Shown: positions 17,548 to 25,299 of the stretch, piece by piece
How positions within the stretch are numbered: the first letter of the stretch is position 1
How the letters are laid out: every line of letters starts with the position of its first letter
NCBI GenBank assembly: GCA_011250595.1
Contig: JAANMP010000035.1
Coordinates: forward strand, 1-48,787
Direction of reading: 5' to 3'
Length of the DNA: 48,787 nucleotides
Origin: Bacillus sp. MM2020_1
GTDB lineage: Bacteria; Bacillota; Bacilli; Bacillales; Cytobacillaceae
Translations under genes and position numbers: made by a program
The notes under the pieces: model-generated
What the model saw: only the letters and a program-made list of their open reading frames with translations
What the model was told of the DNA's origin: nothing
Databases searched by the model: none

Positions 17548-18768
17548 TTAGGTTAATTTATTTAAATAAGTAACTGCATCGATAACCATGCCCTTTTGAT
17601 TGTAATAATCTGCAAGCATTTTATAAAAACGGGTAAGGTCATCTGTATGTTCCTTTGCCTCTTCAAAATATGGGATTACCTTCGATTCCAAATATTTAAA
17701 TGCTTTTACCTGAGACGCCATGTGAAGGAGATAAAAGTCTGCCAAGAGTCGATATTTTTTCACACCCAAATCCTTAGACAATAAGTTAACCTCTTGGAAA
17801 CACTCTTTTGCTTTTTCGATCGAGTTAAGTGAATGGTGCAACTCCCCAATCGCATACAAAGTGACGAGATAGTGCTGATTTTTATTCGGCTGCAGGGACA
17901 AACTTTTTTCAAAATAAAAAAGCGCTTCGTTTGCCTTCTTCATTTTAAATTGCAAATGGCCCATATTATGATAGACCTGTGGAAGTAATTTTTCTTCCTT
18001 TAATAATTCTGCGTTTCGGATTAAATGGTGAAAACACTCCTGTGCTTCTTCATAGATATTAGAGTGGGTATAATTAATCCCAAGCAGCATTAGGGTGTGG
18101 AGAATTCGAATGAAGTTATGCTGATTCATGAATATTTGCAGAGCCATTTTACCAAAATGGATAGCATGTCCTGATTGTTCAAGTGAGCTTTTTACAAGTG
18201 ATCGATGATATAGAAATTCTCCACTTGCGGTTATATGATTATTTTCTGTATGTAAAACATCGAGGATATCATCCGCAGTTTGATATTGTCCCTTCCACAT
18301 TAAGAATATCGCATGATAGTAACGAAATAAATAATCTTCATGTTGGGAAAAATTTTTCTTTTGCTTATATAAAAGGGCCCGTTGACCATCTGCTTCATCA
18401 ACAAGGCCTTTAAAAATTAAATATCGAAACTTATATAGCTCGTATACATAAATATATTGGGAGAATGGAATAAGATGTTCAATTTGAACCAATTTTTGAT
18501 AATTTTCTTCAATTTCATCCCTTAGGTAAAAATTGATCTTACCGTCCAGCCGCCTTAGTAAGATTTTGATTTCCTCTTCTTTTTCCTCCATCTCTTCTAG
18601 GTCTATATTTAAGCGCCTTAGTATAAGGGAAATCGTCGCTTCGTTTGCTTCTTTTGAATTGTTCTCAATCTTACTTAAATGTGGGACAGAACAGATTCCT
18701 TTGGAAAGTTCTGCTTGTGTGATTCCTCTTTGAGTTCGATAGAATTTAATCAGTGCTCCAAATTCCAT
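17548..18768 (-). CDS. RRNPP-type peptide-responsive regulator (NprR/PlcR-like), HTH plus TPR
   Basis: 406 residues. Residues 5-58 are an XRE-type helix-turn-helix (FYRTQRGITQAELSKGICSVPHLSKIENN). From about 65 to the end the protein is all-helical with degenerate TPR units, clearest at YHNMGHLQFKMKKANEALFYFEKSLSL and YAIGELHHSLNSIEKAKECFQ. Length and layout fit NprR (about 420) better than PlcR (about 285). Such proteins bind a re-imported peptide in the TPR groove and switch DNA binding; NprR also binds Spo0F. A pro-peptide gene follows after 20 bases. The ATG has a GGTGG site. The target genes are not evident. Confidence 0.85.
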   Translation of the reverse strand: MEFGALIKFYRTQRGITQAELSKGICSVPHLSKIENNSKEANEATISLILRRLNIDLEEMEEKEEEIKILLRRLDGKINFYLRDEIEENYQKLVQIEHLIPFSQYIYVYELYKFRYLIFKGLVDEADGQRALLYKQKKNFSQHEDYLFRYYHAIFLMWKGQYQTADDILDVLHTENNHITASGEFLYHRSLVKSSLEQSGHAIHFGKMALQIFMNQHNFIRILHTLMLLGINYTHSNIYEEAQECFHHLIRNAELLKEEKLLPQVYHNMGHLQFKMKKANEALFYFEKSLSLQPNKNQHYLVTLYAIGELHHSLNSIEKAKECFQEVNLLSKDLGVKKYRLLADFYLLHMASQVKAFKYLESKVIPYFEEAKEHTDDLTRFYKMLADYYNQKGMVIDAVTYLNKLT

Positions 18769-18902
18769 AATGCCACCAAACTATGCCTTTCCTTTTTTTA
18801 CTATTTTACAACAATATACAGATTTCATATAGCCACTTTTCAGATTATTAAAAAAATAGTTCTAACAGTACCCTTAATAACTTGGGAAAGTTTTTATAAA
18901 AA

Positions 18903-18935
18903 GCAAAAAACCAGCCCGATAAAAGGGCTGGTAAT
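18903..18935 (-). terminator. Terminator after corA
   Basis: CCAGCCC (18911-18917) pairs with GGGCTGG (18925-18931) around GATAAAA, followed on the minus strand by TTTTTTGC. Confidence 0.85.
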
Positions 18936-19874
18936 CTAGAAATATTTCTTTTTCCAAAAAATGAATGCAGTTAAACTTGTTAAAAAAGCAGAGATTACTA
19001 GCGGTATTGCATAGGAATGGGTGGCATGCTGGAAAGGGATATCGACGTTCATCCCATAAAAGCTCGCCACCATCGTTGGGAAGGATAAAATAATTGTAAT
19101 TGAAGTTAAAAACTTCATCACAATGTTTAGGTTATTTGAGATAATCGATGCAAAGGCATTCATCATCCCCGATAGGATCGAGCGATAGGTCTCAGCCATT
19201 TCAATCGCTTGTGTTTTTTCAATAATAACGTCTTCTAATAAGTCCTTGTCTTCTTCATACATTTTTAAATAGTTGAAGCGCAAAATTTTATCGAGGACAA
19301 CCTTATTGGATTTTAATGAGGTCGTAAAATAAACTAAACTTTTCTCTAAAGCAAGAAAGGCGAACAATTCTTTATTTTTTAATGATTGATGAACGACGCG
19401 TTCAATCTCATTTGTCTTCTTGTTAATTTGCTTTAAGTAACGAAGATAATACGAGGAAATAACGAACAGAATTTGCAGCGCAAAACGCGTCTTTTTAAAG
19501 GTAAAAAACTCTTTTACTCTGTTTTTTCGAAATTCCTCTAAAATTGGTGTATCCTTTAAGGAAACCGTAATGATACATTCATCGGTAAGAATGATGCCGA
19601 TTGGAATGGTTTCATAGCCGGCAAAGCCATTTTCATCATGAACAATATAAGGAAAATCGACAATGATATAGACTCGGCCATCATCTCGTTCAATCCTCGG
19701 ACGTTCTTCATCATCCAGGGCATCTTTGATGATATCTACATCAATTTGAGCATCCATGGATACCTTGTTAATTTCTTCTTGTGTTGGGGCGTACATATTG
19801 ACCCAGCAGCCTTTTGAGATGACTTCTACCTGTTCTAAAACTTTTGTCTCTGTACTTTTAAAAATTTCCAGCAT
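18936..19874 (-). CDS. corA: CorA-family magnesium/divalent cation transporter
   Basis: 312 residues, the normal CorA length. The N-terminal two-thirds is the cytoplasmic alpha/beta and long-helix region. Two transmembrane helices lie at the C-terminus (about 250-275 and 285-307), the first ending in the diagnostic YGMN motif (G274-M275-N276) and the tail in the basic KKKYF. CorA pentamers let magnesium in and close when cytoplasmic magnesium is high. The ATG at 19874 has an AGGAGG site that lies in a hairpin (19882-19908). A structured leader with its own ORF precedes it, suggesting translation-coupled control. YfjQ of B. subtilis is the likely relative. Confidence 0.92.
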   Translation of the reverse strand: MLEIFKSTETKVLEQVEVISKGCWVNMYAPTQEEINKVSMDAQIDVDIIKDALDDEERPRIERDDGRVYIIVDFPYIVHDENGFAGYETIPIGIILTDECIITVSLKDTPILEEFRKNRVKEFFTFKKTRFALQILFVISSYYLRYLKQINKKTNEIERVVHQSLKNKELFAFLALEKSLVYFTTSLKSNKVVLDKILRFNYLKMYEEDKDLLEDVIIEKTQAIEMAETYRSILSGMMNAFASIISNNLNIVMKFLTSITIILSFPTMVASFYGMNVDIPFQHATHSYAIPLVISAFLTSLTAFIFWKKKYF

Positions 19875-19881
19875 GACATAA

Positions 19882-19908
19882 CCTCCTCACTCACTTTGTT
19901 CGAGGAAG
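19882..19908 (-). promoter_or_regulatory. Hairpin sequestering the corA Shine-Dalgarno
   Basis: On the minus strand CTTCCTC (19908-19902) can pair with GAGGAGG (19888-19882), the corA ribosome binding site: seven pairs with one G-U, loop of 13 nt. The stop codon of the leader ORF (19893-19891) lies in this loop, so a ribosome finishing the leader would melt the hairpin and expose the site. Confidence 0.6.
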
Positions 19909-20019
19909 CCAACAACCTTTTCCAGAGTTGATATTCTTGATATTCATTTCAATCCATTCAAAGATCACATTGACTTCCCCTCGCCTACTACTTGGGTCCG
20001 GGTCTACGGAATAACTCAA
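19891..20019 (-). CDS. Candidate leader peptide of corA (42 residues)
   Basis: A 42-codon ORF from a TTG at 20019, nine bases after GGGAG, ending 16 bases before corA. It begins MSYSVDPDPSSRRGEV. The DPDP-x-RR segment near the N-terminus recalls the acidic-proline stretch of the enterobacterial magnesium leader peptide MgtL (EPDP...RRR), which makes ribosomes unstable at low magnesium. The stop lies inside the hairpin that hides the corA ribosome binding site. The ORF could also be incidental to a structured RNA; conservation of the peptide versus the helices would decide. Translation is inferred, not shown. Confidence 0.5.
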   Translation of the reverse strand: MSYSVDPDPSSRRGEVNVIFEWIEMNIKNINSGKGCWLPRTK

Positions 20020-20031
20020 AAATATCAACTC
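19925..20031 (-). promoter_or_regulatory. Structured 5' leader RNA of corA (16-bp long-range helix)
   Basis: On the minus strand GAGTTGATATTTTTGA (20031-20016) and TCAAGAATATCAACTC (19940-19925) are complementary over 16 positions with one G-U. The 5' arm holds part of the leader ribosome binding site and its TTG start. The helix encloses about 75 nt, including a CCC/GGG-capable segment. A helix of this length by chance in so short a leader is unlikely. It does not match the M-box magnesium riboswitch or another riboswitch class I know. Confidence 0.65.
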
Positions 20032-20058
20032 CCTTTAACTTTTAATAGTACCTATCCT

Positions 20059-20087
20059 ATCATAAACCCAAATCACCTAAAGTACAA
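20059..20087 (-). promoter_or_regulatory. Putative promoter of the corA leader
   Basis: On the minus strand TTGTAC (20087-20082) and TATGAT (20064-20059) are 17 nt apart. Transcription would start near 20051, giving a leader of about 177 nt that begins some 18 nt before the leader-ORF ribosome binding site. Confidence 0.65.
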
Positions 20088-20102
20088 AGGAGTTTTTTTA
20101 AA

Positions 20103-20999
20103 TTATTCATCTTCCGCAAAATAGGGATTTAAATGGATTAAAACTTCCTGGATGTTATCAAACTTATCCATAAGTTTTTGTTTAATTAATTTTGCGAGGT
20201 CATGCCCTTGCTTGATTGTTTTAAAATGATCAATTGAGATACGTAAATCCACTAATACATAATGACCCAGTTCCCTTGCTCGAATCCGGTCAATTCGTTT
20301 GACCTCTTCAAAGGCCTTCACCACAGCAATATATTCCTGAAGTGTATCTGTATCAATATTTCGTTCAAGTAAGATATCAAATGCCTCTGTTAACATTTCC
20401 TTGGCGATTTTGAAAATTAAATAGGCGACAAAAATACTGGCTGCTTTATCCCCATAAAGCAAGAAATGAATATCGAATTGGTTCCCGGCGATAGAAATTA
20501 GAACCCCGATGGCAGCTGCAATGGATGCGACAATATCTGCTTTATGGTCAAAGGCAATCGCTTCAATCGCCTTACTCTTATTCTGTTTCGCAACTTTTAA
20601 TGAACTTCGGTACAGCATAACTTTGGTTGCATACGAAAAGAGGGCAACCCACATCGCCAGTAGGCTCGGTGATTCCACTTCATGAAAGAAACCGCTAATG
20701 CCTTCATAAACCACATAAATGGCAACAAGAAAAAGCAATATCCCGATAATGCCTGAAACGATGACTTCGGCCTTCCCATGCCCATAAGGATGTTCCTTAT
20801 CGGCAGGCTTATTGGCGATTTTTATCACTAACAGCACGATGATAGATGCAAAGACATCTGCAGCAGAATGGATCCCGTCTGCAAAGACCGCGTCACTATT
20901 CCCATACCAACCGATGACGATCTTCCCTAAGGTAAGAATAATATTACTAATTACACTTATCCAGGCCACTTTTTTAGCCAGAGTTTCTCTCATTTCCAT
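20103..20999 (-). CDS. Cation diffusion facilitator (CDF) metal transporter
   Basis: 298 residues from the ATG at 20999 behind AAAGGTGG; the frame extends five codons upstream through that site. It has six transmembrane segments with the two metal-site motifs, FADGIHSAADV (TM2) and FDHKADIVAS (TM5), then a C-terminal cytoplasmic domain from about residue 210. CDF proteins export zinc, iron or manganese in exchange for protons as dimers. DG-HS (TM2) and DHKAD (TM5) do not fix the metal, although this Bacillus type is often manganese- or zinc/iron-related. It is followed closely by the separate corA promoter. Confidence 0.9.
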   Translation of the reverse strand: MEMRETLAKKVAWISVISNIILTLGKIVIGWYGNSDAVFADGIHSAADVFASIIVLLVIKIANKPADKEHPYGHGKAEVIVSGIIGILLFLVAIYVVYEGISGFFHEVESPSLLAMWVALFSYATKVMLYRSSLKVAKQNKSKAIEAIAFDHKADIVASIAAAIGVLISIAGNQFDIHFLLYGDKAASIFVAYLIFKIAKEMLTEAFDILLERNIDTDTLQEYIAVVKAFEEVKRIDRIRARELGHYVLVDLRISIDHFKTIKQGHDLAKLIKQKLMDKFDNIQEVLIHLNPYFAEDE

Positions 21000-21121
21000 A
21001 AATAAATAAACCACCTTTAAAAATACCTCTAGAAATCATAGCAAACTCAACCTTGATGGGTCTAGAGAAAAAGTCTTGCTCACCACAAGCTATGTTGGCG
21101 GAATGCAAAATATCTAAATAT

Positions 21122-21259
21122 CTATCCTTCGTGGCCCTCATTTTCTTCTTTCACCATTTCAACTTCTTCGATGACGGAGATTTTATTAATTTGGTCATGA
21201 AGAAAATGAAAGGCTTCGTCTAGTTTTTCCCGAGATGGAAACTCATTTTTTTCGTTCAT
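21122..21259 (-). CDS. Small hypothetical protein (45 residues)
   Basis: The ATG at 21259 has an AGGAGG site eight bases upstream. The product, starting MNEKNEFPSREKLDEAFHFL, is acidic and probably helical, without membrane segment. I do not recognise a named family. It is divergent from the YozQ-like gene, with about 100 bases between. Confidence 0.6.
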   Translation of the reverse strand: MNEKNEFPSREKLDEAFHFLHDQINKISVIEEVEMVKEENEGHEG

Positions 21260-21360
21260 TATATTTGCCTCCTGATGAGATTTATTTTTTATTAGGAGTA
21301 ATCCTGTGAAAAAAAGAAAAAAATACCCTTGTATCAAACAAAGAAAGGGAGGAATAAAAG

Positions 21361-21576
21361 ATGGACAATAAGAATCAGAAAGCTAATCCAAAGAAAGAAA
21401 TAGCAGGGAGCTTCTATCATCCAAGTTATTACAAAGAGACGGATACCTTATCTGCCGGGCTCGCAACCACACATGAGCAAGCAAGTGACGCGTATACTGA
21501 AGGTGAAATTGGTGCTGTTATTGATAATGTAAACGGTGAAGATGTCCAGATTCCGCAAAAAGGCTATGAGAAATAA
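21361..21576 (+). CDS. yozQ: YozQ-like small protein (DUF4025)
   Basis: 71 residues, hydrophilic, with the family core SFYHPSYYKETDTLSAGLATTHEQ and a short acidic second half ending GYEK. DUF4025 proteins are found in Bacillaceae; their role is unknown. AAGGGAGG lies before the ATG and a strong terminator follows, so it is monocistronic. Confidence 0.8.
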   Translation: MDNKNQKANPKKEIAGSFYHPSYYKETDTLSAGLATTHEQASDAYTEGEIGAVIDNVNGEDVQIPQKGYEK

Positions 21577-21587
21577 TTAAAAATTAG

Positions 21588-21626
21588 AGAAAACAGCTCT
21601 CACATGAAAGCTGTTTTCTTTTTTTA
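21588..21626 (+). terminator. Terminator after yozQ
   Basis: GAAAACAGCT (21589-21598) pairs with AGCTGTTTTC (21609-21618), followed by TTTTTTT. Confidence 0.88.
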
Positions 21627-21651
21627 TACTCTGTTAAACTTGTCTGGTGAT

Positions 21652-21766
21652 TTCCGTTCCAGGCACTTCGCTTTCCGCGGGCGGTCCGGGGAGCCTCCTC
21701 GGCGCTTAAGCGCCTCCGGGGTCTCCCCTGCCCCGTCCTCCCGCAGGAGTCTTCGTGCCTTCCACT
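21652..21766. repeat. GC-rich palindromic intergenic repeat element
   Basis: About 115 bases, far richer in G+C than the surroundings. The centre is a perfect 14-nt palindrome (GGCGCTTAAGCGCC, 21701-21714) within a longer imperfect inverted repeat (GGAGCCTCC...GGGGTCTCC). Outer arms AGGCAC (21661-21666) and GTGCCT (21755-21760) also pair, as do CCGCGGG and CCCGC inside. It resembles REP-like repeats that recur in Bacillaceae genomes. Open frames across it are by-products. Confidence 0.75.
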
Positions 21767-21825
21767 CCAATCAACAGGACAGGGTGCCAAAATCAAGAAT
21801 ATGCTTTATCACAGTCTTTTTTAAA

Positions 21826-22584
21826 TCATTTATCATCATGATCGACATAGGGGTCGTGTTCGAAGGCGGGTAAATCCCCAAAACTGGTCATGATTCCTTC
21901 CTCATCAAGGGCGTCCTCGTATTTTTCATGCTGAGGATTTGGATAGACTTTAATATTATTTCCATACATGTCATTGCCAACAAAATTTTCATAATCCTCG
22001 ACATAGCCAATGTTTTCGTCTGCTTCAGAATAGATATCACTGTAACTATCCTGTGGAAACGCTAAATCGGATGGAGTATCGGATGTGCCCCATGAGGCAA
22101 CCGTCTGCCAAGAATCTTCCGCATCAAAAGCCACGTTCTCATTCTTTTCATCCATAGCGAATTTACCAAATGGAGGCATGAGGACCCCTTCTTCAACCGG
22201 TCGTTTATGCGAAGTAACCTGATCGGGACTGTGCTCGATACAATAGGTTGTATTTGGCAAGGCCTCTAACCGTTCAAGCGGAATTTCCTTTCCACATACC
22301 TCACAGTTTCCATACGTTCCATTTTCCATCGCCTCTAGAGCGTGAGCGATATTCCTTAGTTCAAATTGATAATGTTCATTTAACGCAATATCTTTCTCAC
22401 GTTCATATAACTCGGTTCCTTCGTCAGCTGGGTGGTTATCATAGCTGGATAACTCCCCCATCGACTCATGAAAATGACCTCTTTCTAAACCTAAGTGATC
22501 ATTTTGTTCTAAACGTCCTTCTAGATCACTCTTTTCCTGCAACAATTGTAACCGTAACTCAGCTAACTGCTGTGTCGATAACAT
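21826..22584 (-). CDS. yteA: YteA-family protein (TraR/DksA zinc finger, sporulation)
   Basis: 252 residues from the ATG at 22584 with AAGGGG eight bases upstream. Residues 1-90 are a helical region like the DksA coiled coil (LRLQLLQEKSDLEGRL...LGLERGHFHESMGELSSYDNHPAD). A zinc-finger motif follows at about 105-135 (YGNCEVCGKEIPLERLEALPNTTYCIEH), where the fourth ligand is probably the histidine of EH. The acidic tail after 140 is not conserved in DksA. In Bacillus this family is annotated as sporulation-associated; the mechanism is unknown. A repeat element lies upstream. Confidence 0.85.
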   Translation of the reverse strand: MLSTQQLAELRLQLLQEKSDLEGRLEQNDHLGLERGHFHESMGELSSYDNHPADEGTELYEREKDIALNEHYQFELRNIAHALEAMENGTYGNCEVCGKEIPLERLEALPNTTYCIEHSPDQVTSHKRPVEEGVLMPPFGKFAMDEKNENVAFDAEDSWQTVASWGTSDTPSDLAFPQDSYSDIYSEADENIGYVEDYENFVGNDMYGNNIKVYPNPQHEKYEDALDEEGIMTSFGDLPAFEHDPYVDHDDK

Positions 22585-22653
22585 GTGATAAACCCCTTTC
22601 ATTGAAAAGCGCAATATCTATTTCACATTTATGTTATTTGTTTATATTTGTCC

Positions 22654-22797
22654 AGCTCCAGCACCCAGCGACTAGTGTCCTTCGCTCTTTTCCCTACGAT
22701 AAGTCAACATCGAATCGCTCCGCTCTTCGTGTTTCCTTTATCTCAGTCAAAGCGCTCCAGGCCATACGTCGCTAAACGGGTGCTTCCGCTTTTCTTT
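22654..22797 (-). repeat. Interspersed repeat, family A copy 1
   Basis: Read on the minus strand it begins AAAGAAAAGCGGAAGCACCC, continues TTAGCGACGTATGGCC, and ends near GAGCTGGACAAATATA. The copy at 41556 (plus strand) shares the GAAAAGCGGAAGCGCCC start, the AGCGGCGTATGGCC part and a GACAAATAA end, but lacks the middle. This is a non-coding repeat family. It fills most of the 365-base gap between yteA and the next gene. Confidence 0.75.
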
Positions 22798-22807
22798 GTT
22801 CCCTTAT

Positions 22808-22845
22808 ATTTTCATTACTTTCGCGGTTGATTATGTAATGAAAAT
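22808..22845. repeat. Perfect 11-bp inverted repeat
   Basis: ATTTTCATTAC (22808-22818) and GTAATGAAAAT (22835-22845) are exact reverse complements, with 16 bases between. It lies between the repeat element and the small gene at 22950. It may be a protein site or a weak terminator; there is no T-run. Confidence 0.5.
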
Positions 22846-22949
22846 TTAATTCCATCAAAAACCTATCTCATGCATTGTTTTTTAACTGAATAAGAATTGA
22901 CGAGGCGAGTATCTTAAGAAATATCAATTAGGAGAAATGAGGAGATATT

Positions 22950-23111
22950 GTGGTTAATGAAAACTTTGATACATTCAGAAAAGAGCAAAAGGAACATCAA
23001 GCGGTATATTTAGGTGGCAACAAAACACAAAAGCCTGGTCTTAATGATCCAGAATATAATGATCAAGATAATACCGACAAATCGCCGGGGGCGACCGGAC
23101 GAGATATTTAG
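22950..23111 (+). CDS. Small hydrophilic protein (53 residues), unknown function
   Basis: A GTG at 22950 follows GAGGAGATATT. The product starts MVNENFDTFRKEQ and ends SPGATGRDI. It is rich in Asn, Asp, Gln and Lys and has no membrane segment. I do not recognise the family. Its stop lies 18 bases before the permease start and the permease ribosome binding site follows directly, so the two are probably co-transcribed. Confidence 0.65.
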   Translation: MVNENFDTFRKEQKEHQAVYLGGNKTQKPGLNDPEYNDQDNTDKSPGATGRDI

Positions 23112-23129
23112 AGTAAAAGGAGAATGTCA

Positions 23130-24485
23130 ATGAGTAAATCCAAATCCGGTGGGGACGAGAAAGGCAACATGAAATGGTGGCAGCTTTCTTTATTCGGAGT
23201 GGGCTGTACCATTGGGACAGGTTTTTTCCTTGGCTCCGGGTTAGCGATTAAGATGACTGGCCCCTCTATTTTAATCGCGTTTTTGATCGCTGCCCTCGGG
23301 ACTTATTTTGTCTATGATGCTCTTTCAAAAATGACCTCAAAAGAGCCATTAAAAGGCGGCTTTAGGTCGTATGCGAAGAAAGCTTATGGAAAATGGGCTG
23401 GTTTTAGCAGCGGTTGGGTCTACTGGTCCTCAGAAGTACTGATCATGGGAAGCCAAATGACGGCACTATCCATTTTTTCCCGTTTCTGGCTGCCAAAAGT
23501 TCCCTTGTGGATATTCGCCACGATTTATGCGGTTCTTGGATTAGCGGTTATTTTAATTGGAGTAAAGGTATTAAATAAACTTGAAAATATTCTTGCGATT
23601 TTAAAAATCTCAGCGATACTAATGTTTATCGTGATTGCCTTGCTGGCGATTTTCGGAGTCATTGATGGTGACCGCGCCATTCAGTACCCGAATAGTAAAA
23701 GTGAAATTCTTCCACATGGCTTCAAAGGCTTGTGGTCAGCTGTCATCTTTGCATTTTATGCCTTCGGCGGGATTGAAATCTTAGGGTTAATGGCAACCAA
23801 TTTAAATGATCCTAAAGAAGCGCCAAAAGCAGGGAAAGTGATGTTGTTTACCCTGATGATTATCTATGTAGTTTCCATCGGCCTTGCGGTTATGATTGTT
23901 TCATGGAATCAATTTAACACAAAGGAAAGTACGTTTGTTGTGGCCTTAAATGCCTACCATTTGTCCTTTGTTCCGCATTTCTTTAATGCAACATTAATCA
24001 TTGCAGGGTTTTCGACGATGACGGCTTCTCTTTATGGTGTTACAAGCGTTCTTGTTACGTTGGGAGAAGAAGGTGATGCCCCTGCAAGTTTTTCGAAACT
24101 AGGGAAATTAAAAGTTCCCCTCCCCGCATTGCTTGTGACAATGCTGGGAATTTCCGCTTCGATTGTGTCCGCGTTAGTGCTGCCCGATCAAATTTATGAG
24201 TGGGTGACCACAGGTGCTGCATTAATGCTCCTTTATAATTGGCTCTTTATTCTGGCATCTTCCAGAAAAATCTTAGAGTTAAAGCTGAAAGAAAAAATTA
24301 TGTACTCCATTGGCGCTCTCTTTATTTTAATTGCTGTCAGTGGGACACTATTTCACAAAACAAGCAGACCTGGCTTTTTCATTAGCCTAGCCTTTATTGG
24401 CATTATTGGGGTGATTACCTTAATCATGCAGTTAAAGTGGAAAAAGTCTAAGAAGAAGGTTCTTAGTCCATGGCCAACCGCATAA
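23130..24485 (+). CDS. Amino-acid permease (APC superfamily)
   Basis: 451 residues from the ATG at 23130, seven bases after AAAGGAG; an ATG at 23124 is too close to that site. It has about 12 transmembrane helices. The first carries the substrate-backbone motif GVGCTIGTGFFLGSG, typical of the AAT family, and IFAFYAFGGIEILGLMATN matches TM6. It imports an amino acid with protons; the substrate cannot be told. A small acidic gene precedes it and a terminator follows. Confidence 0.85.
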   Translation: MSKSKSGGDEKGNMKWWQLSLFGVGCTIGTGFFLGSGLAIKMTGPSILIAFLIAALGTYFVYDALSKMTSKEPLKGGFRSYAKKAYGKWAGFSSGWVYWSSEVLIMGSQMTALSIFSRFWLPKVPLWIFATIYAVLGLAVILIGVKVLNKLENILAILKISAILMFIVIALLAIFGVIDGDRAIQYPNSKSEILPHGFKGLWSAVIFAFYAFGGIEILGLMATNLNDPKEAPKAGKVMLFTLMIIYVVSIGLAVMIVSWNQFNTKESTFVVALNAYHLSFVPHFFNATLIIAGFSTMTASLYGVTSVLVTLGEEGDAPASFSKLGKLKVPLPALLVTMLGISASIVSALVLPDQIYEWVTTGAALMLLYNWLFILASSRKILELKLKEKIMYSIGALFILIAVSGTLFHKTSRPGFFISLAFIGIIGVITLIMQLKWKKSKKKVLSPWPTA

Positions 24486-24492
24486 AGAAAAT

Positions 24493-24523
24493 CCAGCGAT
24501 TTTTCGCTGGGTTTTTGTTTTTA
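24493..24523. terminator. Terminator between the permease and the LysE gene
   Basis: CCAGCGA (24493-24499) pairs with TCGCTGG (24504-24510) around TTTT, with GTTTTTG on the plus strand. Confidence 0.85.
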
Positions 24524-25144
24524 AAATAAAACATTAAAAGCTTGCATTCCAAAATATATTCCAAAGCCAATTAAAGAAAGTCCAGACAAACAGGATATCC
24601 CTACAAGTAATTGAGGAGTTAAAAATTTTCGAAAGCTGCTGGATACACTTGCCATGGCAATATCCCAAATCAATAACCCAATAAAAATCGCACTACTGTA
24701 TAACACTAATTGACCAGTATTGTAGGTTGCGGCTGTTTTTGCAAGGACAGAGCCATAAATACCTAACCAAAAAAGAATCGTTAACGGATTAGATATTGAC
24801 ATAAGGAATCCTGAAAAAAACGATTTGACCAGTGGTTCCTGTCCTCTGGAATGCTCCAAATTTATTTTCCCTGCATTCATGAAGGTTTCGATCCCTGTGT
24901 ACATCAATACAAAACAGCCAAAAAACCAGAGAAAGGTCTGCATAAAGTCTGTCTCAAGAAATTGGACAACTCCTATGTAAACCACAAACATATAAACACC
25001 ATCTGCGACAACTGCCCCTACCCCAATTAGCCACGAGTTCATAAAGCCACTTCTTATTCCCCTGTCAATTTGCGCTGCATTAATCGGCCCAATAGGAGCA
25101 GCCAGCGATAACCCTAACAGTATATAGCTCAAAAATACATTCAT
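24521..25144 (-). CDS. LysE/RhtB-family exporter
   Basis: 207 residues, six hydrophobic segments, starting with the family motif LGLSLAAPIGPINAAQIDRGI. SISNPLTILFWLGIYGS near residue 115 is the second conserved stretch. LysE proteins export amino acids such as lysine, threonine or homoserine lactone; the substrate here is open. GGGGAGAG lies before the ATG. It converges on the permease gene. Confidence 0.85.
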   Translation of the reverse strand: MNVFLSYILLGLSLAAPIGPINAAQIDRGIRSGFMNSWLIGVGAVVADGVYMFVVYIGVVQFLETDFMQTFLWFFGCFVLMYTGIETFMNAGKINLEHSRGQEPLVKSFFSGFLMSISNPLTILFWLGIYGSVLAKTAATYNTGQLVLYSSAIFIGLLIWDIAMASVSSSFRKFLTPQLLVGISCLSGLSLIGFGIYFGMQAFNVLF

Positions 25145-25299
25145 CTCTATCTCTCCCCAATAAATAAATAGAAGCCTGTCTATAATTTTTATTCAGAGAA
25201 ATAGGTTTGTACTACAGAAAAATAAAATGAGCTTAAATTCCAGGTAAACTAGGACGCTGTCCTTATATTTTTGAAGACAAAATACTTTTGTCCAGTGAG

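Noticed and set aside
19882..20051. M-box magnesium riboswitch upstream of corA
   Set aside because: None of the M-box consensus segments is visible; the leader has different helices.
21604..21873. 89-codon ORF over the GC-rich element
   Set aside because: It arises from the GC-rich palindromic repeat and has no start signal; it also overlaps the yteA end.
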